NCBI GenBank assembly: GCA_048772705.1
Contig: JBLWGC010000230.1
Span: forward strand, 1,426,001-1,490,000
DNA from: Leidyana gryllorum EB-2025a
Lineage: Eukaryota > Apicomplexa
DNA: 64,000 nucleotides
Reading direction: 5' to 3'
Below, piece by piece: positions 1 through 10,384 of this stretch; positions within the stretch are counted from its first letter, which is position 1, and each line of letters starts with the position of its first letter. Position numbers and translations under genes: made by a program. Under the pieces are notes generated by a model, which was not told where the DNA came from, did no database searches, and saw only the letters and a list, made by a program, of their open reading frames with translations.

Positions 1-1
1 G

Positions 2-1559
2 CAGCGACACTTACGACGAGGCGTTCTCGAGGCCGAAGAGAAGGCGAAACAGGAAGCAGAGGACGCCAAGAGGATCAAAGAAGAAGCGGAACTCAAGGCT
101 CGCGAGGAGGCCAAGAAGAAGGCGGAAGAGGAGGAGGCCAAGAAGAAGGCGGAAGAGGAAGAGGCCAAACGCAAGGAAGCGGAGGAAGCTGAGGCTAAGA
201 AAAAGGCAGAGGCCGCTCCAGTGCCTCCTGAAACCTCTCCTTCCATTCCCGTGACAGCAGCGAAGCCTTCAACCGAAGACAACGCTCCGGCTCCTGCTCC
301 GGCTGCTGCTCCGGCTCCTGCTCCCGCTCCCGCTCCCGTCGCATCACCAGTGGCCGCAGCACCCAAAACTCCTACCGCAGTCGAGTTGGCAGCCCGATCG
401 AGGCCACAATACTTGGTGGAGGGACTCATTCTAAGACGGTTCGTCTTAGACTTCGCGGACTCGCAATGGTATAAGGATGTCACGAGCCCAACTGCGCCGC
501 CTGAGGTCATTGAGCTCAGACGCAAAATGAATATGTGTTGCAAATCCACAGTGAACCGAATCGGCAAAACCATACAAGGGCTGAAGAACGCGGCCCAAAA
601 GTTCACTGCTGATGTCATGCAACTCTCTGTTATACACCCTCCCAGCTTGGTTGAACAGGAAGCCAAGATACAGCAACTCATCGAGTTGGGCGGAAATCCT
701 TTGGTTACATTGAAGCGATGGACGCCCCTATCGATCTACGTGGCATACAACACCGTGGATTTGTTGTTGGACAACTTGAGCACCATAACACGGGGCCGTC
801 GCGAAGCAATCTGGCCATTGGCCTTCTTCATCCGAGCGTGAGTTCAAAGTGTGCCGTTAAAGTAGGGCTCATCCATCTCACCATCACAGGATCAATAAAG
901 CTATACCGGAGGGCTTTGACGTCATCTTTAGAGCCACGATGTATCGACGGACTCTATGGGCAATCCCATGGCCAGCTTCGGACAGTGAATTGTCAAGTGC
1001 GGTGTTCTGCTGTGAGAATGACGCTGAGATACGCTGCATCGCTCTGGCCTCTTTCTGCCGTCTATACGCAGCTATCTTGGCTGTCGAGTCCGGTAAGCAC
1101 CACTGATGTGTGCTCATATTGACACGTTCTGTAGGAGGGGAAGCGGCATGGCAGTTCATAGCCCGACTATTCAATGCTTTTGCCCGGCAACTTGGGAACC
1201 CGGCCACAGGATTTGTGCTCGCTGCTGTCCTAGAAACTACAGGATGGCATTTATCGTCGTGGAACCCTGACGCGTTATGCAAGGTGAGTTGGACAGCTGT
1301 ACACGCCTGTTTGATGTTCCTCAGCTATGCCGAACCCTCAAAGACGAATACTTCTCCCCTTTAAAGGAGCATGCCACCCGGTAAGTTGGAATGCAGATAC
1401 TTTTATATTGTTTCCAGTTCGGGTGCTTGGTCTGGTCGGCAGACCGGTTTGGATCTAACAAAATCATTTGTCGAAAGCCTGTTAGCAGCGAACGGCATGG
1501 TTAAAGACCCGCCCGCTGGATATCAGTTGAAACAAGCACAGGAGTCACTAATTGAATAA
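2..1559 (+). CDS. GLE1: GLE1-like mRNA export factor, C-terminal part (5' truncated by window)
   Basis: Five exons are visible: 2-837, 890-1092, 1135-1283, 1325-1380 and 1418-1559. All junctions are GT-AG and keep frame, giving 461 residues before TAA. The N-terminal part shown is a Lys/Glu/Ala coiled coil with 27-bp near-repeats (about 106-178), then a Pro/Ala linker (about 283-345). The C-terminal half reads like the helical Gle1 domain: CRLYAAILAVE, then a DEYFSPLKEHATR block, and a GMVKDPPAGYQL end. These match in order the RLYAAIIQ, EDYFPRIEA and PVPKGFL segments I recall from human GLE1. In the known family, Gle1 sits on the cytoplasmic face of the nuclear pore and with IP6 activates the DEAD-box helicase Dbp5 to release exported mRNA. 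The start lies outside the window. The next gene begins only 36 bp downstream, in the same frame. Confidence 0.85.
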
Positions 1560-1595
1560 GGAAAACCCAGGAGTGCACGTGTGGCACCATCAGGT

Positions 1596-4358
1596 ATGAC
1601 GAGGTTCGGATGCCGTGGATGTCGCCGCGCGCCTCCTGAATCGCCCAAAGAGGTGAAGGAGGAGCCCCAGGTCCTCATAACACAGGTGGATGTGACCACC
1701 ACCCAGCCAGAAATAGCCAACAAAATAACTCGAGCGGAGGAATTCGTTCGTTTGCGCAACAGTCTGTCCGAAACTCAACAATACTATTCACCACTATCAT
1801 CTATCCCAAAGACCCAACAGTCATCAGACGGTCGGACCGTCCCAAGCCATGAAATCAACGAGGTGCTGGAACAGATTTCCGGTGACCTTGTTCAGCCGTC
1901 ACCCAACTCTGTGCCTCCGGTGGCCGCTAGCCGAGTTGTCGAGCAAGCACGCGCACTAGAAAAAGCTGAGCATGGTGAATCTCCAGCACCCACGACCCCA
2001 CGTCGTGTGTCGGGAGCCGAGGTTGCGGCAGGGGCAGGGGCAGCCAATCCAACTCCACCGCTCACGCCCGTGCCAGTAGTGACTCCTGCACCAGAAGATA
2101 TTGCACGCTCGTCGCAGCCCGATGTGCCGGGAAGTTTGTTACATAAGGAGGTTGGAGACCGAGGGTCGGACTTGGTAACTCCAGCCCCTTCATCCAGAGA
2201 GCAAGACATTGAGGAAGAAATCCCCATCCGGGCCCCCACTCCGAATGTTTATGAGGCTTCCCCTCGATTGCTACCAGCCCGTTCGGGTAGCCGGTCGACA
2301 GAACAAACTCAGGCGGCCCGACGCAAGGCTACCCGTCTCTTCGTGGAAGCTTGGGTGCGACTGCTGGAGATGTGTTATGACGATGTGTTGGAGTTGACGG
2401 ATGCTGAAGCACTGGTCCGTGCCCACATTCTGCATCGTTTGCTTGCCCAAGATGTTAAATGTACAGCCGAGCTTATGGAGACATTGGAAGAATCATCGAC
2501 GCCGACATCACGAGGGATGTTGGACATCTGGGCTCAACATCGGGTCGGATGCGAAAGCTCCATTCTGGGTTCCAATGGGCTGGACGACGCTACAGGTGCG
2601 TCACCTGAGCAAGAGGGTACCAGCATACCAATGGTGCTCTCCCTCTTTCCTCCTGAGATCCTCTCGGAAGTACCTGTCTTGACACTGTCGTTCAATGAAA
2701 GGTACTTGGAGGCCTTTGGAAGTGAGGAGAGAGCGGACCTGAGGAAACGAGTGGCCGTTCTGTCGGAAGAGATGTCGCAATCTTCCCGAATGAAAGAAGT
2801 GACAACTCGATGGTCGTATTTCTCACAATTGATGACAATCTTTGGCCTCAATGACAAATTCAACTTTGAAATTCACATGCATTCCCTTCTGACTCCGCAA
2901 ACGGCGGCGCGGTGGGTAGCTATAGTTAATGATGTGGCTACGGCGACCAACTCTTCCGAGACCACCAGCACTACGGGAGACCTCGTTCGCGTTCAGTCCA
3001 CAACCCGTATCCCCAGTGCAATGTCCTCTCCCTACACACAAAAGAGCGAGCCGGGCCGCGATGGCAGAGCGGCCACTGGGACTGCGACTCCTCCCCAAGG
3101 AGGCCTGACTTCAACTGCGGAGGATAACTTTGTCACACCAGCCGCTGAGCCCAGACGACGACGAAGCTCTATCCGACGGCAACTGTCGAAGATCAAGCGT
3201 TCCCGATTATTGAAATATCGGCGGTCCAAACATGCCAAACTTGACTATTTGGGAATCCATCACGAGACTACGGCTCCGGCTTCAGCATGGATTGAAGAGC
3301 AAAAGAAGGGCGTCATTATCGCTTATCGAATGATTGGTGATGGATTAGTTGCCTGCAAGGTTCGCTCACGCTTGTAAGACTCCCGTCTCCAGGATGTGCT
3401 TCTCACATTGGCTTCCTTGTCTCTATTTTAGAAAACTGCCGTTTGCGAATGCGATGGTTACCCTTGATGACTTTGATAGTTTCACGTCTTGGGTACCGTA
3501 CTGCATACGGGCCGACAAGATAGCGCAATTCTCGAACGCGTGTTATCTGTTGTCTTACATTGCTGATCTTCCATGGCCGATCCGCAAGGTGAGTGGTCTA
3601 AATGGCAAGAAGGGGTCCCATTTCAATCTCTCTTTATACAGCGTGAAACATTGGCGCTAGCTGGATGTGTAGAAGCGCTCGAGGAGACTGGCCAGATGGT
3701 CGTCTATGTGATGACTTTACCGCCAAAGGTGAGTAAATCTGTCACTATTAGTGATATATCAGCCTCCCCTCTCTGTTTCAGACTGAAGAAGTGATGGGAG
3801 TACAAATCCCACCGGAGAATCCAAAGATACCTCGGATTCAGAGTTACATTGGTTTCTTCGTACGACCGGTAAGCGCCACACCCATCCACGTCCGCACTCA
3901 ATGTTATGCACAGTTGGCTCCCAATGAGACAGCACTCGAAATCCGGGCCATAATGGATCCAGGGTCGAACTCTAAGATGCTGAGAACTATTATCCCGTGG
4001 ATGGTGAAGAATGTAAGTTGTTCACAGTCAATGGACTCCCAATTTGATCACTCGTTGTGTATCACAGACCGTGGTGGATTTCTTCACCAAAATAGTGAAC
4101 TTGGCTCATAAGATCGACATGGACGAGTTTCGAGCCAAGGGCCACCCACATCAAGACTTTTATGATTCAATGGAAGAACGCGTCAACCAATACTTGGAGG
4201 AGCGCGGGCCACTGGTCGAATCAAGCGAGGCTGTTGTCCAAGGCGAGCCTTCATCGGCGGACGACAACGCCCCCCCCACACATGGGCACAAGGGACCGCT
4301 CTTCGATGAGTCGGACAACCATTGGTATATCCGGATTCCATCCTTCAAGATGCAATGA
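1596..4358 (+). CDS. START-domain lipid-binding-like protein, 832 aa
   Basis: Six exons: 1596-3373, 3432-3588, 3642-3728, 3782-3868, 3914-4012 and 4068-4358, with introns of 45-58 nt and frame kept throughout. Residues 1-280 are low-complexity Pro/Ser/Thr/Glu. A central helical part contains VPVLTLSFNERYLEAFG. A basic stretch (RRRRSSIRRQLSKIKRSR) follows. The last ~280 residues resemble a START fold: W-rich strands, LPWPIRKRETLALAGCVEAL, a QSYIGFFVRP strand and the long C-terminal helix TVVDFFTKIVNLAHKI. START domains bind lipids or sterols and move them between membranes; the ligand here cannot be read from sequence. The start is the first ATG after the GLE1 stop. No signal peptide or membrane span was seen. 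Confidence 0.75.
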
Positions 4359-4519
4359 TCGTATGGTCTCAAGCCGTCTGGTATTCTGCTGCCTCGTCTT
4401 CTGCTGACTGTTGCGATACCTCAACAGACATCTGTTTACTGCTGGAACTAAGGGCGTAGTGGACACCTCCTGCTTTTGTGACAACTCCTGTGGGCAAAAA
4501 ATAGGATAGATTTGATGGA
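4359..4519. other. Convergent intergenic spacer
   Basis: These 161 bp separate the stop of the START-domain gene on the plus strand from the stop of the PQ-loop gene on the minus strand. They must hold both 3' UTRs and polyadenylation signals. I see no gene, repeat or canonical AATAAA here. Confidence 0.5.
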
Positions 4520-5838
4520 TCACTTAACAACGAAGCGCGAACCTGGGGGGCGAGGCATCATTTCCAGGGCCCCTACGGTGCGCGGAGTGTCGGAACTGGT
4601 GCCTACTAGCGTCTTTATATCTTTGGTGAAAAGCCAAGCCACATCCAGCAGGAAGCAAATGGGTCGGGTCGAGCCAGACCTGGAGCAAAAGCGGGTCATC
4701 TTTAGGGAGACTTCAAACATCGGCAGGTAAATGCATGTTAGTTGGATACCGGCCGCCAGATAACCCACGATGGAAGACAAAAGTATGGCCTGAACGCGTC
4801 ACATACTCTACACACAGAATGGGGCAGTCTTCTTCTTACCGGATCTCTGACCAGAGCTCCATATGTGGTCCACAATGTGTTATTAAACTGCATTATCAGT
4901 AATGTTCGCAAATCAACTCCCGGCGGGCCACTATCCGCCACTGGTGTTGGTTTTGGAGCTGCCAAGGGTGTATCGGCCTGGGTGATCCTGCCGTTGAGTT
5001 CAGCATAGTATGACCGATAGCTTTTCAAATCTCTTCCAAAGGTGGAGAACGTGGCAGTATAGGGGAGGAAGTTACTCAGAGTGTATATAGGGCTGAGTAT
5101 CGAGTCTAAGGGAATCGAGGCGGCCACGAAAGTCAGCACTCCGACCGACAAGACCAAGCCAGCGAAGAAAAGCGGCCATTTAGCTCTCATGTTGGGATTC
5201 AGAGATCTTACAATTGGTATCTGATCGGCTGGCTGCAGAGAGTAGATACCCGCGAGGCTGGTACATTGTACCAACACACTGAAGAGAGAACTCAGAGAGA
5301 CACTTGCCAGATCCTTGCGGTATCCGTAAACCACACCAAGGATCGATCCAAAGAGGAAGGCACATATAAGACGCGTTTGGAGCCCGTGCTCGACCGGGAT
5401 GACGTCAGTGCTCAGCCCCGTGCTCGAAGCAACACCGCCTTCCAGTGTGTTTTGACGTTCGGGAGCTCCGTGCGCAACATGGCTCACAGAAGGGGCAACC
5501 TCCGACGGACTCTGTAGGTTAGCATGCGAGCTCGACGCGGGAGGGTTGCGGATGACAGCGATGACGGCCAACAGGGGACTGGTCATCGCCGCCATACTCG
5601 TCACGGGGGCCACGACGCTAATTATTGTGCGTGTTGTCTCGGGATCATAGATGGAAGGACTGCCGATTAACAGATGTTCCCCAACGCATATCGCGATGAG
5701 AAGTATTACTTCAAAGGCTATCCATCCGAGAGTCGCGTTAATAAGAAGGAGGAGGGAAGCAAAAGCCGATATTCTCTTACTCCACGGTGCTGTTGTTCCA
5801 GCCTCAGCGGTCGGGAATTGATGATGGTCGACGGCCAT
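4520..5838 (-). CDS. SWEET/PQ-loop-like membrane transporter, 422 aa
   Basis: Two exons on the minus strand (5838-4840 and 4789-4520) joined by a 50-nt GT-AG intron in phase 0. Several hydrophobic helices are visible: FASLLLLINATLGWIAFEVI near the N-terminus, TRLICAFLFGSILGVVYGY, WPLFFAGLVLSVGVLTFVA and others. The last bundle reads LPYTATFSTFGRDLKSYR, then MQFNNTLWTTYGALVRDP, then SSIVGYLAAGIQLTCIYL. It has the layout of the SWEET/MtN3 C-terminal triple-helix bundle (a PQ-loop-like turn, the N..W..YG helix, then a G..QL helix). SWEETs are facilitative sugar transporters. The N-terminal half is not clearly SWEET-like, so this may be another PQ-loop family member. The ATG is only 19 bp from that of the divergent WD40 gene. 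Confidence 0.55.
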
Positions 5839-5857
5839 ATTTTTTCGACCAGTATAT
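5839..5857. promoter_or_regulatory. Nineteen-base head-to-head gap between two start codons
   Basis: The minus-strand ATG (5838) and plus-strand ATG (5858) leave 19 bp, an AT-rich stretch. Either both 5' UTRs and promoters overlap the opposite coding sequence, or one start lies further in. Confidence 0.4.
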
Positions 5858-7027
5858 ATGAGTGCCTTTGGCTTCAAATTAAGGGGAGCTGTGAGACTCA
5901 GGTCTTCGCCAGCTCTGAGCGTCAAGGCAGTCACCCCTCAAAACGGCGTTGTGGTGCTGGTGGATAGCGCCGTCCAATTCGTGTCTCTTGCTCGGAAGGC
6001 TAACCCCCAGGTGCTGTGCACTTACAATAACCCTCATGGCACCCAGCATCCCTTCCTTGACTTTGACATCTCATACAATGAAGCCGCTAGCACCTCTGAA
6101 GACACTTCGATTGTGGTTGCAGCGGTCAGTGACAACGGCATACTGCACATGATCAACTTCCAATGTTGCAAAGAGTCAGTTTCAGCCGAGCTGGTGGCCA
6201 CCGTCAATCTCCAGGGCGAGCCTCTATGCTGTCGATTATCGGGAGGGAATGTACTTTGCGCAGTTGGGAATCGGGTCGTGTGCGTTCGGCTCGGTGACAC
6301 TTCGCAGCACGCGCGAGGAAAGAAGAAATCCTCCTCAGGTCCGTTGCCCCTTAGCCCCGCCTTCGCATCAGAGCACCGGCTCCATGCGATCGAAGTCACA
6401 AGTTTGTGCCCCTTGTCTGAGCACCATCTAATCAGTGGTGATGAAGATGGATTTATTGTGATGGTGGATGTTCGAAAGATGCAATTCGGAGCCGCTGGTG
6501 ATGAGGATGAAGAGCTGATGTTGGGTGGCCATAAGGTGCTGGACGGTATTGCCGATATAACCCATATTCACGAAGATGTGCTGATGCTTAGGACATTGAC
6601 TGAAAAGTTCTCGGTTCTGAGACTGCCTTGTCTGGGAAATACGATGGACACCGAAGCAGTACTGGAATTGCTGCCGTTGAGTGACGCAATCAGAGTACAT
6701 CCTTATCTGTCAACCAACACGGAGTTCGGGCAGTGCACTCATGGCAAACTGGTATCATCACTTTTCGACTCAATCACACAAAGAGGGTTCATTTTGGCGA
6801 CGAGTTGCAATGGGAAGTTGGGATTGTTCCATTTGGGAGCCAATAAGAGCATAGAGTTAGCCGCAGCTTTCGAGTCGAACCACACCGACCTTGTTAGAGG
6901 TTCATGTTTCCTGAATGACGCTCTCGTCACCGTTGGAGACGACGGACAACTATGTCTTTGGTCTCAAGAGACTGGACTTGAGCAACAACGAGGAGTGCAT
7001 CAGGAGCGGAGAGCACATCCATATTAG
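5858..7027 (+). CDS. WD40-repeat protein, WDR89-like, 389 aa
   Basis: A single uninterrupted frame from ATG to TAG. WD-type blades can be seen: a first strand with NGVVVLVDSAVQFVSL, HHLISGDEDGFIVMVDVR (GD-x6-D pattern) in the middle, and a last blade NDALVTVGDDGQLCLWS. Before the last blade stands ESNHTDLVRGSCFLNDALV, which resembles the H-T-D-VVR segment I recall from WDR89. This is a beta-propeller scaffold protein. The WDR89 assignment rests on the C-terminal blade, and the precise role of WDR89 is not established. Unlike its neighbours the gene has no visible intron. The following SNARE gene starts 29 bp after the stop. Confidence 0.65.
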   Translation: MSAFGFKLRGAVRLRSSPALSVKAVTPQNGVVVLVDSAVQFVSLARKANPQVLCTYNNPHGTQHPFLDFDISYNEAASTSEDTSIVVAAVSDNGILHMINFQCCKESVSAELVATVNLQGEPLCCRLSGGNVLCAVGNRVVCVRLGDTSQHARGKKKSSSGPLPLSPAFASEHRLHAIEVTSLCPLSEHHLISGDEDGFIVMVDVRKMQFGAAGDEDEELMLGGHKVLDGIADITHIHEDVLMLRTLTEKFSVLRLPCLGNTMDTEAVLELLPLSDAIRVHPYLSTNTEFGQCTHGKLVSSLFDSITQRGFILATSCNGKLGLFHLGANKSIELAAAFESNHTDLVRGSCFLNDALVTVGDDGQLCLWSQETGLEQQRGVHQERRAHPY

Positions 7028-7056
7028 TCTCAGCCCTTTTTTTGCCTCATAATGGA

Positions 7057-8621
7057 ATGGACCGTACAGCTAAATTTGAAACATTACTAAAAGAGGCCCG
7101 AACAGCTGTCAGTATTGGGGGTCCGAATCCCCCATTGGTACCAGCGAGTCCAACTCACGCAGTGGCTGATGACGCATCACGCGAGATTGTAAGTGTGTGA
7201 TCCACCTTCTCTAAACCTCAATTTCTAATCACAGGTCGTTCTCCTAACTTCGTGTTTGGAACGATTAGATCGGCTGACACCCCAATGTCTCCGAGATCCG
7301 TCGAATCCAACACTGCGTGGATGGGTATTGGGTCTATTGGACTGCTTCGGCATCCGACCTCAACTGCGACGTCCCACACTTCGCGAAAGTGGCGACGTTT
7401 TGGACCCGAGTGACGAGATATCCACTCTCAAATCCACTCTCAAGACAGCGCGAGACTGTATTGAGGCCCTCGAAGGCCAGTTCCGCTTGACACTTGGAGG
7501 AGCAAAGGGAGACAATCCCCGCGGATGGCTGCCATCTCTTGCGGCGTCAAAGAAAAGCACTTTGTTGGACCAAAGATTGGGAATCATCAATGTGCTTCTC
7601 AGCTTTCATAGAGACCTAATCGATGCACTGCAACGCTTTGAAGCTCGAACACTGAGTTGGGAAGTGTCCAGTCATGAGTGAGTTCGCACCGCCCCCGGAT
7701 TGTGCGAGACGGCACGTTTGCAGCATCTTTGACTCCAAACACGTGCAAGGCGGAGCTTTGCCCGTGGAGGATATGACAGTACTCCGCGAGAAAGTGGCAG
7801 ACACGTATTTGCGGCGGAAGGATTTGAGGGTAGCCAGCCTCCAAAGTGAATGGAAGCAGAGCCTCGGAGTCAATCGCTTCAATGAGGAAGTTCAAGATCT
7901 CATTCGATCAGCACTGAATGCCAAAACTGTAATACGCAAAGATCGAGGGGTCGACCCCGATGAAGATGAAGACGAGAAGGAAGAAATAGTAGCAGAGGAT
8001 GAACGCAAGACGAGGGATCCGGTCAAATCCGAGCCCAGCACATTGGCCAGCTCGAGCAAATCCTCCCGCCAGCTACACGTGCCCGGAGGCGGCGACGGCA
8101 TCCAGGCGGCTGAGACTCTGTGGGCTGGGAACAACAGCGGCCACAGGCAACCCTATGTTCCGCTCGCCGTTGATGTGATGCAGGTCCAAGAAGAAGCTCA
8201 GGATGAGGCCGAGGAAGTCGCTAGGTGAGTCTCGGACCACCCCCCGTTTACGCTTTATTGTGGATTTGCAGAGATATTGCGCAGAAGGTTGATAGAATCT
8301 CAGACTTGATGACGATGTTTGCCTCTAAAGTCTACGAGCAACAGGAATTAACTGGGAACAGTGAGTGCCGGGGGACGTTTGAAGGGGTAATATGGTGTGT
8401 GTAGTAATGCTGAACACCAGTTCGGCTGTTGATTCGGTACAGGCGGCTCAATTGGAGCTGCTTAAATCTTTGGCCAACAAGTGGACGTAAGTTTGAGGTT
8501 TCAGTATGTTTGTGACTGTTGTAACTCACACAGATATCGAAGCTATTTGTTCATATCTTATATAGCCATTGGAGTAATTCTACTCGCTCTGGAGCTTCTT
8601 ACATCGTGGAGACTAATCTGA
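7057..8621 (+). CDS. Syntaxin-18/Ufe1-like Qa-SNARE, 444 aa
   Basis: Six exons (7057-7188, 7235-7677, 7724-8224, 8272-8360, 8405-8486, 8534-8621) with GT-AG introns of 44-50 nt and frame preserved. The N-terminus MDRTAKFETLLKEARTAV resembles the short N-peptide/Habc start of syntaxin 18. The SNARE heptad region is RDIAQKVDRISDLMTMFASK, followed by LELLKSLANKW. The protein ends in a single tail-anchor helix, YLFISYIAIGVILLALELL, as expected for a C-tail-anchored SNARE. The family acts in retrograde Golgi-to-ER fusion. An acidic linker (DEDEDEKEEIVAEDE) lies in the middle. An ATG at 7052 is in another frame, so 7057 is used. The next gene starts six bases after the TGA. Confidence 0.75.
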
Positions 8622-8627
8622 TTTCAA

Positions 8628-9419
8628 ATGTCGCTTAGACTTGAGCTTTTCCCCTCTTCAGCTGCCCCCAGCTGCTTCACTTTTGCTCCGATCGACGAGG
8701 AAGAGGAAGGAGAAGAACTGATCGTCACAAAAGTGGAGCCTGTTACCACCACGAGCTGTTCGGGCCGAACTCAGTCAACCAGCTCAAACTCAACGTCGGT
8801 CGTAGCTGCCGGTCAGTTGGCGACTTACGTCAATTCAGAAGAGAAACGAGTTGGCAAGCTAAAAGCGACACTTCACTTGGCTTCTCTATTGTGTCTAATA
8901 TTGTCGCCAGCTCGACATCTGCGTCTCGCATTCGCACGACTCCGAGCGTATTCCCACCTTGGTGACCCTCGACCAGCGTACCTCGCCGTGATAGAGCGCA
9001 CAAATCATCGAGCTTTGAAGACTATGGCGATTATGCGTTGGCATCGTCGTTTGGCCGATCTAACCATTACATCGCTGAACGACCGGCTGGGGGTGTCAGA
9101 AAGAGAAAAGAGCGAATGTCTCCTACGTTTGGACGCAGCAGAGGCTCGCATACGTTGTTTGACAGCTGAGGTACACCGCCTCCAAGAGGAAGCGGAAAAA
9201 ATCCGTGGTGATCGCCAAAAGGAGCAAGAGCAGCTATGGGAGCTATGGAGGAGCGAGTTGAAGGAGTCTCATCGGGATGTCAATGAGCTGTATAGTGCCC
9301 TCCAACCTGTTATCGCAGCAGTACAGAAATTAGAGCAAACTACGACTGAAAAAGCCCCCCTACTGGAGTTATCGGGAGGTCAATTTTTCCGTCGATTACA
9401 TCGCCAGTGGACCGCCTGA
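8628..9419 (+). CDS. Coiled-coil protein of unknown function, 263 aa
   Basis: A single open frame starting six bases after the SNARE stop. The N-terminal third is acidic and Ser/Thr rich (EEEEGEELIVTKVEP). A short hydrophobic helix (ATLHLASLLCLIL) follows. The C-terminal half is a long predicted coiled coil, from about LNDRLGVSEREKSECLLRLD to SALQPVIAAVQKLEQ, with regular heptads. I do not recognise a family. The hydrophobic helix could be a buried helix rather than a membrane anchor. Codon use looks like the neighbours and no intron is apparent. Confidence 0.6.
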   Translation: MSLRLELFPSSAAPSCFTFAPIDEEEEGEELIVTKVEPVTTTSCSGRTQSTSSNSTSVVAAGQLATYVNSEEKRVGKLKATLHLASLLCLILSPARHLRLAFARLRAYSHLGDPRPAYLAVIERTNHRALKTMAIMRWHRRLADLTITSLNDRLGVSEREKSECLLRLDAAEARIRCLTAEVHRLQEEAEKIRGDRQKEQEQLWELWRSELKESHRDVNELYSALQPVIAAVQKLEQTTTEKAPLLELSGGQFFRRLHRQWTA

Positions 9420-9470
9420 TTCATCAATGTTTCTGATTCATATTTTTCGTCAATCGCTCGCCCGCCCAAC

Positions 9471-9944
9471 ATGGGGTTCTGTGACAGGATCTTCGCTTGT
9501 GGGATCGCCTATGTTCAGGCGGTTGTTGCATTTATCGTAATGGAGCGCTTAGCTCTCAGTGGCGACTTGTCCCCCCAACGCTGGCTGGACGTTATCGCTG
9601 CTTTCATTGGCGTCTGCTTTGCCCTCGTAGGGGCTCTGAGCATTATGTTCAGCTGGCATCAGTATCTGCAAGCGTACCAATGGGGTAATTGGACTGCGAC
9701 TGTCGCTTCTTCACTCATCGCTCTAATAGGTATACTTACCATCTGGGTCTACACGGGGGTCCGAGTGACCATGAACATGCCAGGACGTGACCTTCCTACT
9801 CGTCTACTGGCCTGGAACGCTATCGCTGCCGATATTTATCTTTTGTATAAAGTGTTGAGTCAAGCCGATAAAGTGCGGAAGGATATTGTCCAAAATACGA
9901 TCCTAGCAATGGGAAACCGCCTGGTGGCTGACGGTGATGTATGA
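9471..9944 (+). CDS. Small four-helix membrane protein, 157 aa
   Basis: An intact frame beginning MGFCDRIFACGIAYVQAVVA, with four hydrophobic segments at about residues 9-26, 42-65, 76-95 and 112-128, then a charged tail. Size and helix count match the four GTGWE-family proteins encoded just downstream. It lacks the GTGWE motif and the conserved intron, so it may be a distant member or unrelated. I do not recognise any characterised family. Confidence 0.6.
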   Translation: MGFCDRIFACGIAYVQAVVAFIVMERLALSGDLSPQRWLDVIAAFIGVCFALVGALSIMFSWHQYLQAYQWGNWTATVASSLIALIGILTIWVYTGVRVTMNMPGRDLPTRLLAWNAIAADIYLLYKVLSQADKVRKDIVQNTILAMGNRLVADGDV

Positions 9945-10384
9945 GATCCACCCGAAAACCCACTTGAGAATCATTTGAGACTCCTACTCCTTCTCTCCTC
10001 CCCTGCGTCCCCCCTTCTCTCTCCCCCTCAATTCGTCTTTTGATTGTCGTCCACTTTCGTGCAATTGATCGGAGCCATCGACGACGCGATGCCAACAACA
10101 ACCGCAACCACAACAACAACAACCACCGCACTCATCTCACCACCATTGCGGTCGAATCTTTGAGTGATCCACCTTGCGTCTCATTGTTTGTGGGTGTTCG
10201 GGCGGCCAAGTAGATCAGCAGCGGCGGTGGCACGCTTGTCCGCACACGCGTGTTTGTGAGGGGCAGAAATGTGCGGGGAAAGAGATGAAGGTATCGGAAA
10301 ACTTCTAGGCGTTGATCTGTCGCTCCGAGCGCTTGTTGTGTTGGCGGGACTTTTTCTGGTGGCGGGAGACCGCAGGTCGGTGAA
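9945..10384. other. Intergenic region with low-complexity tracts
   Basis: Without a convincing gene. It holds a long pyrimidine tract (about 9979-10032) and an ACA/CAA-rich stretch (about 10088-10130). Open frames on the minus strand here are Arg/Leu-rich or low complexity and look like chance frames. Confidence 0.5.

Noticed and set aside
1500-1571. Possible intron joining GLE1 to the START gene around the stop codon
   Set aside because: The only nearby donor (GTTAAA at 1500) with the AG at 1570 is weak and shifts the frame, and GLE1 already has a natural C-terminus.
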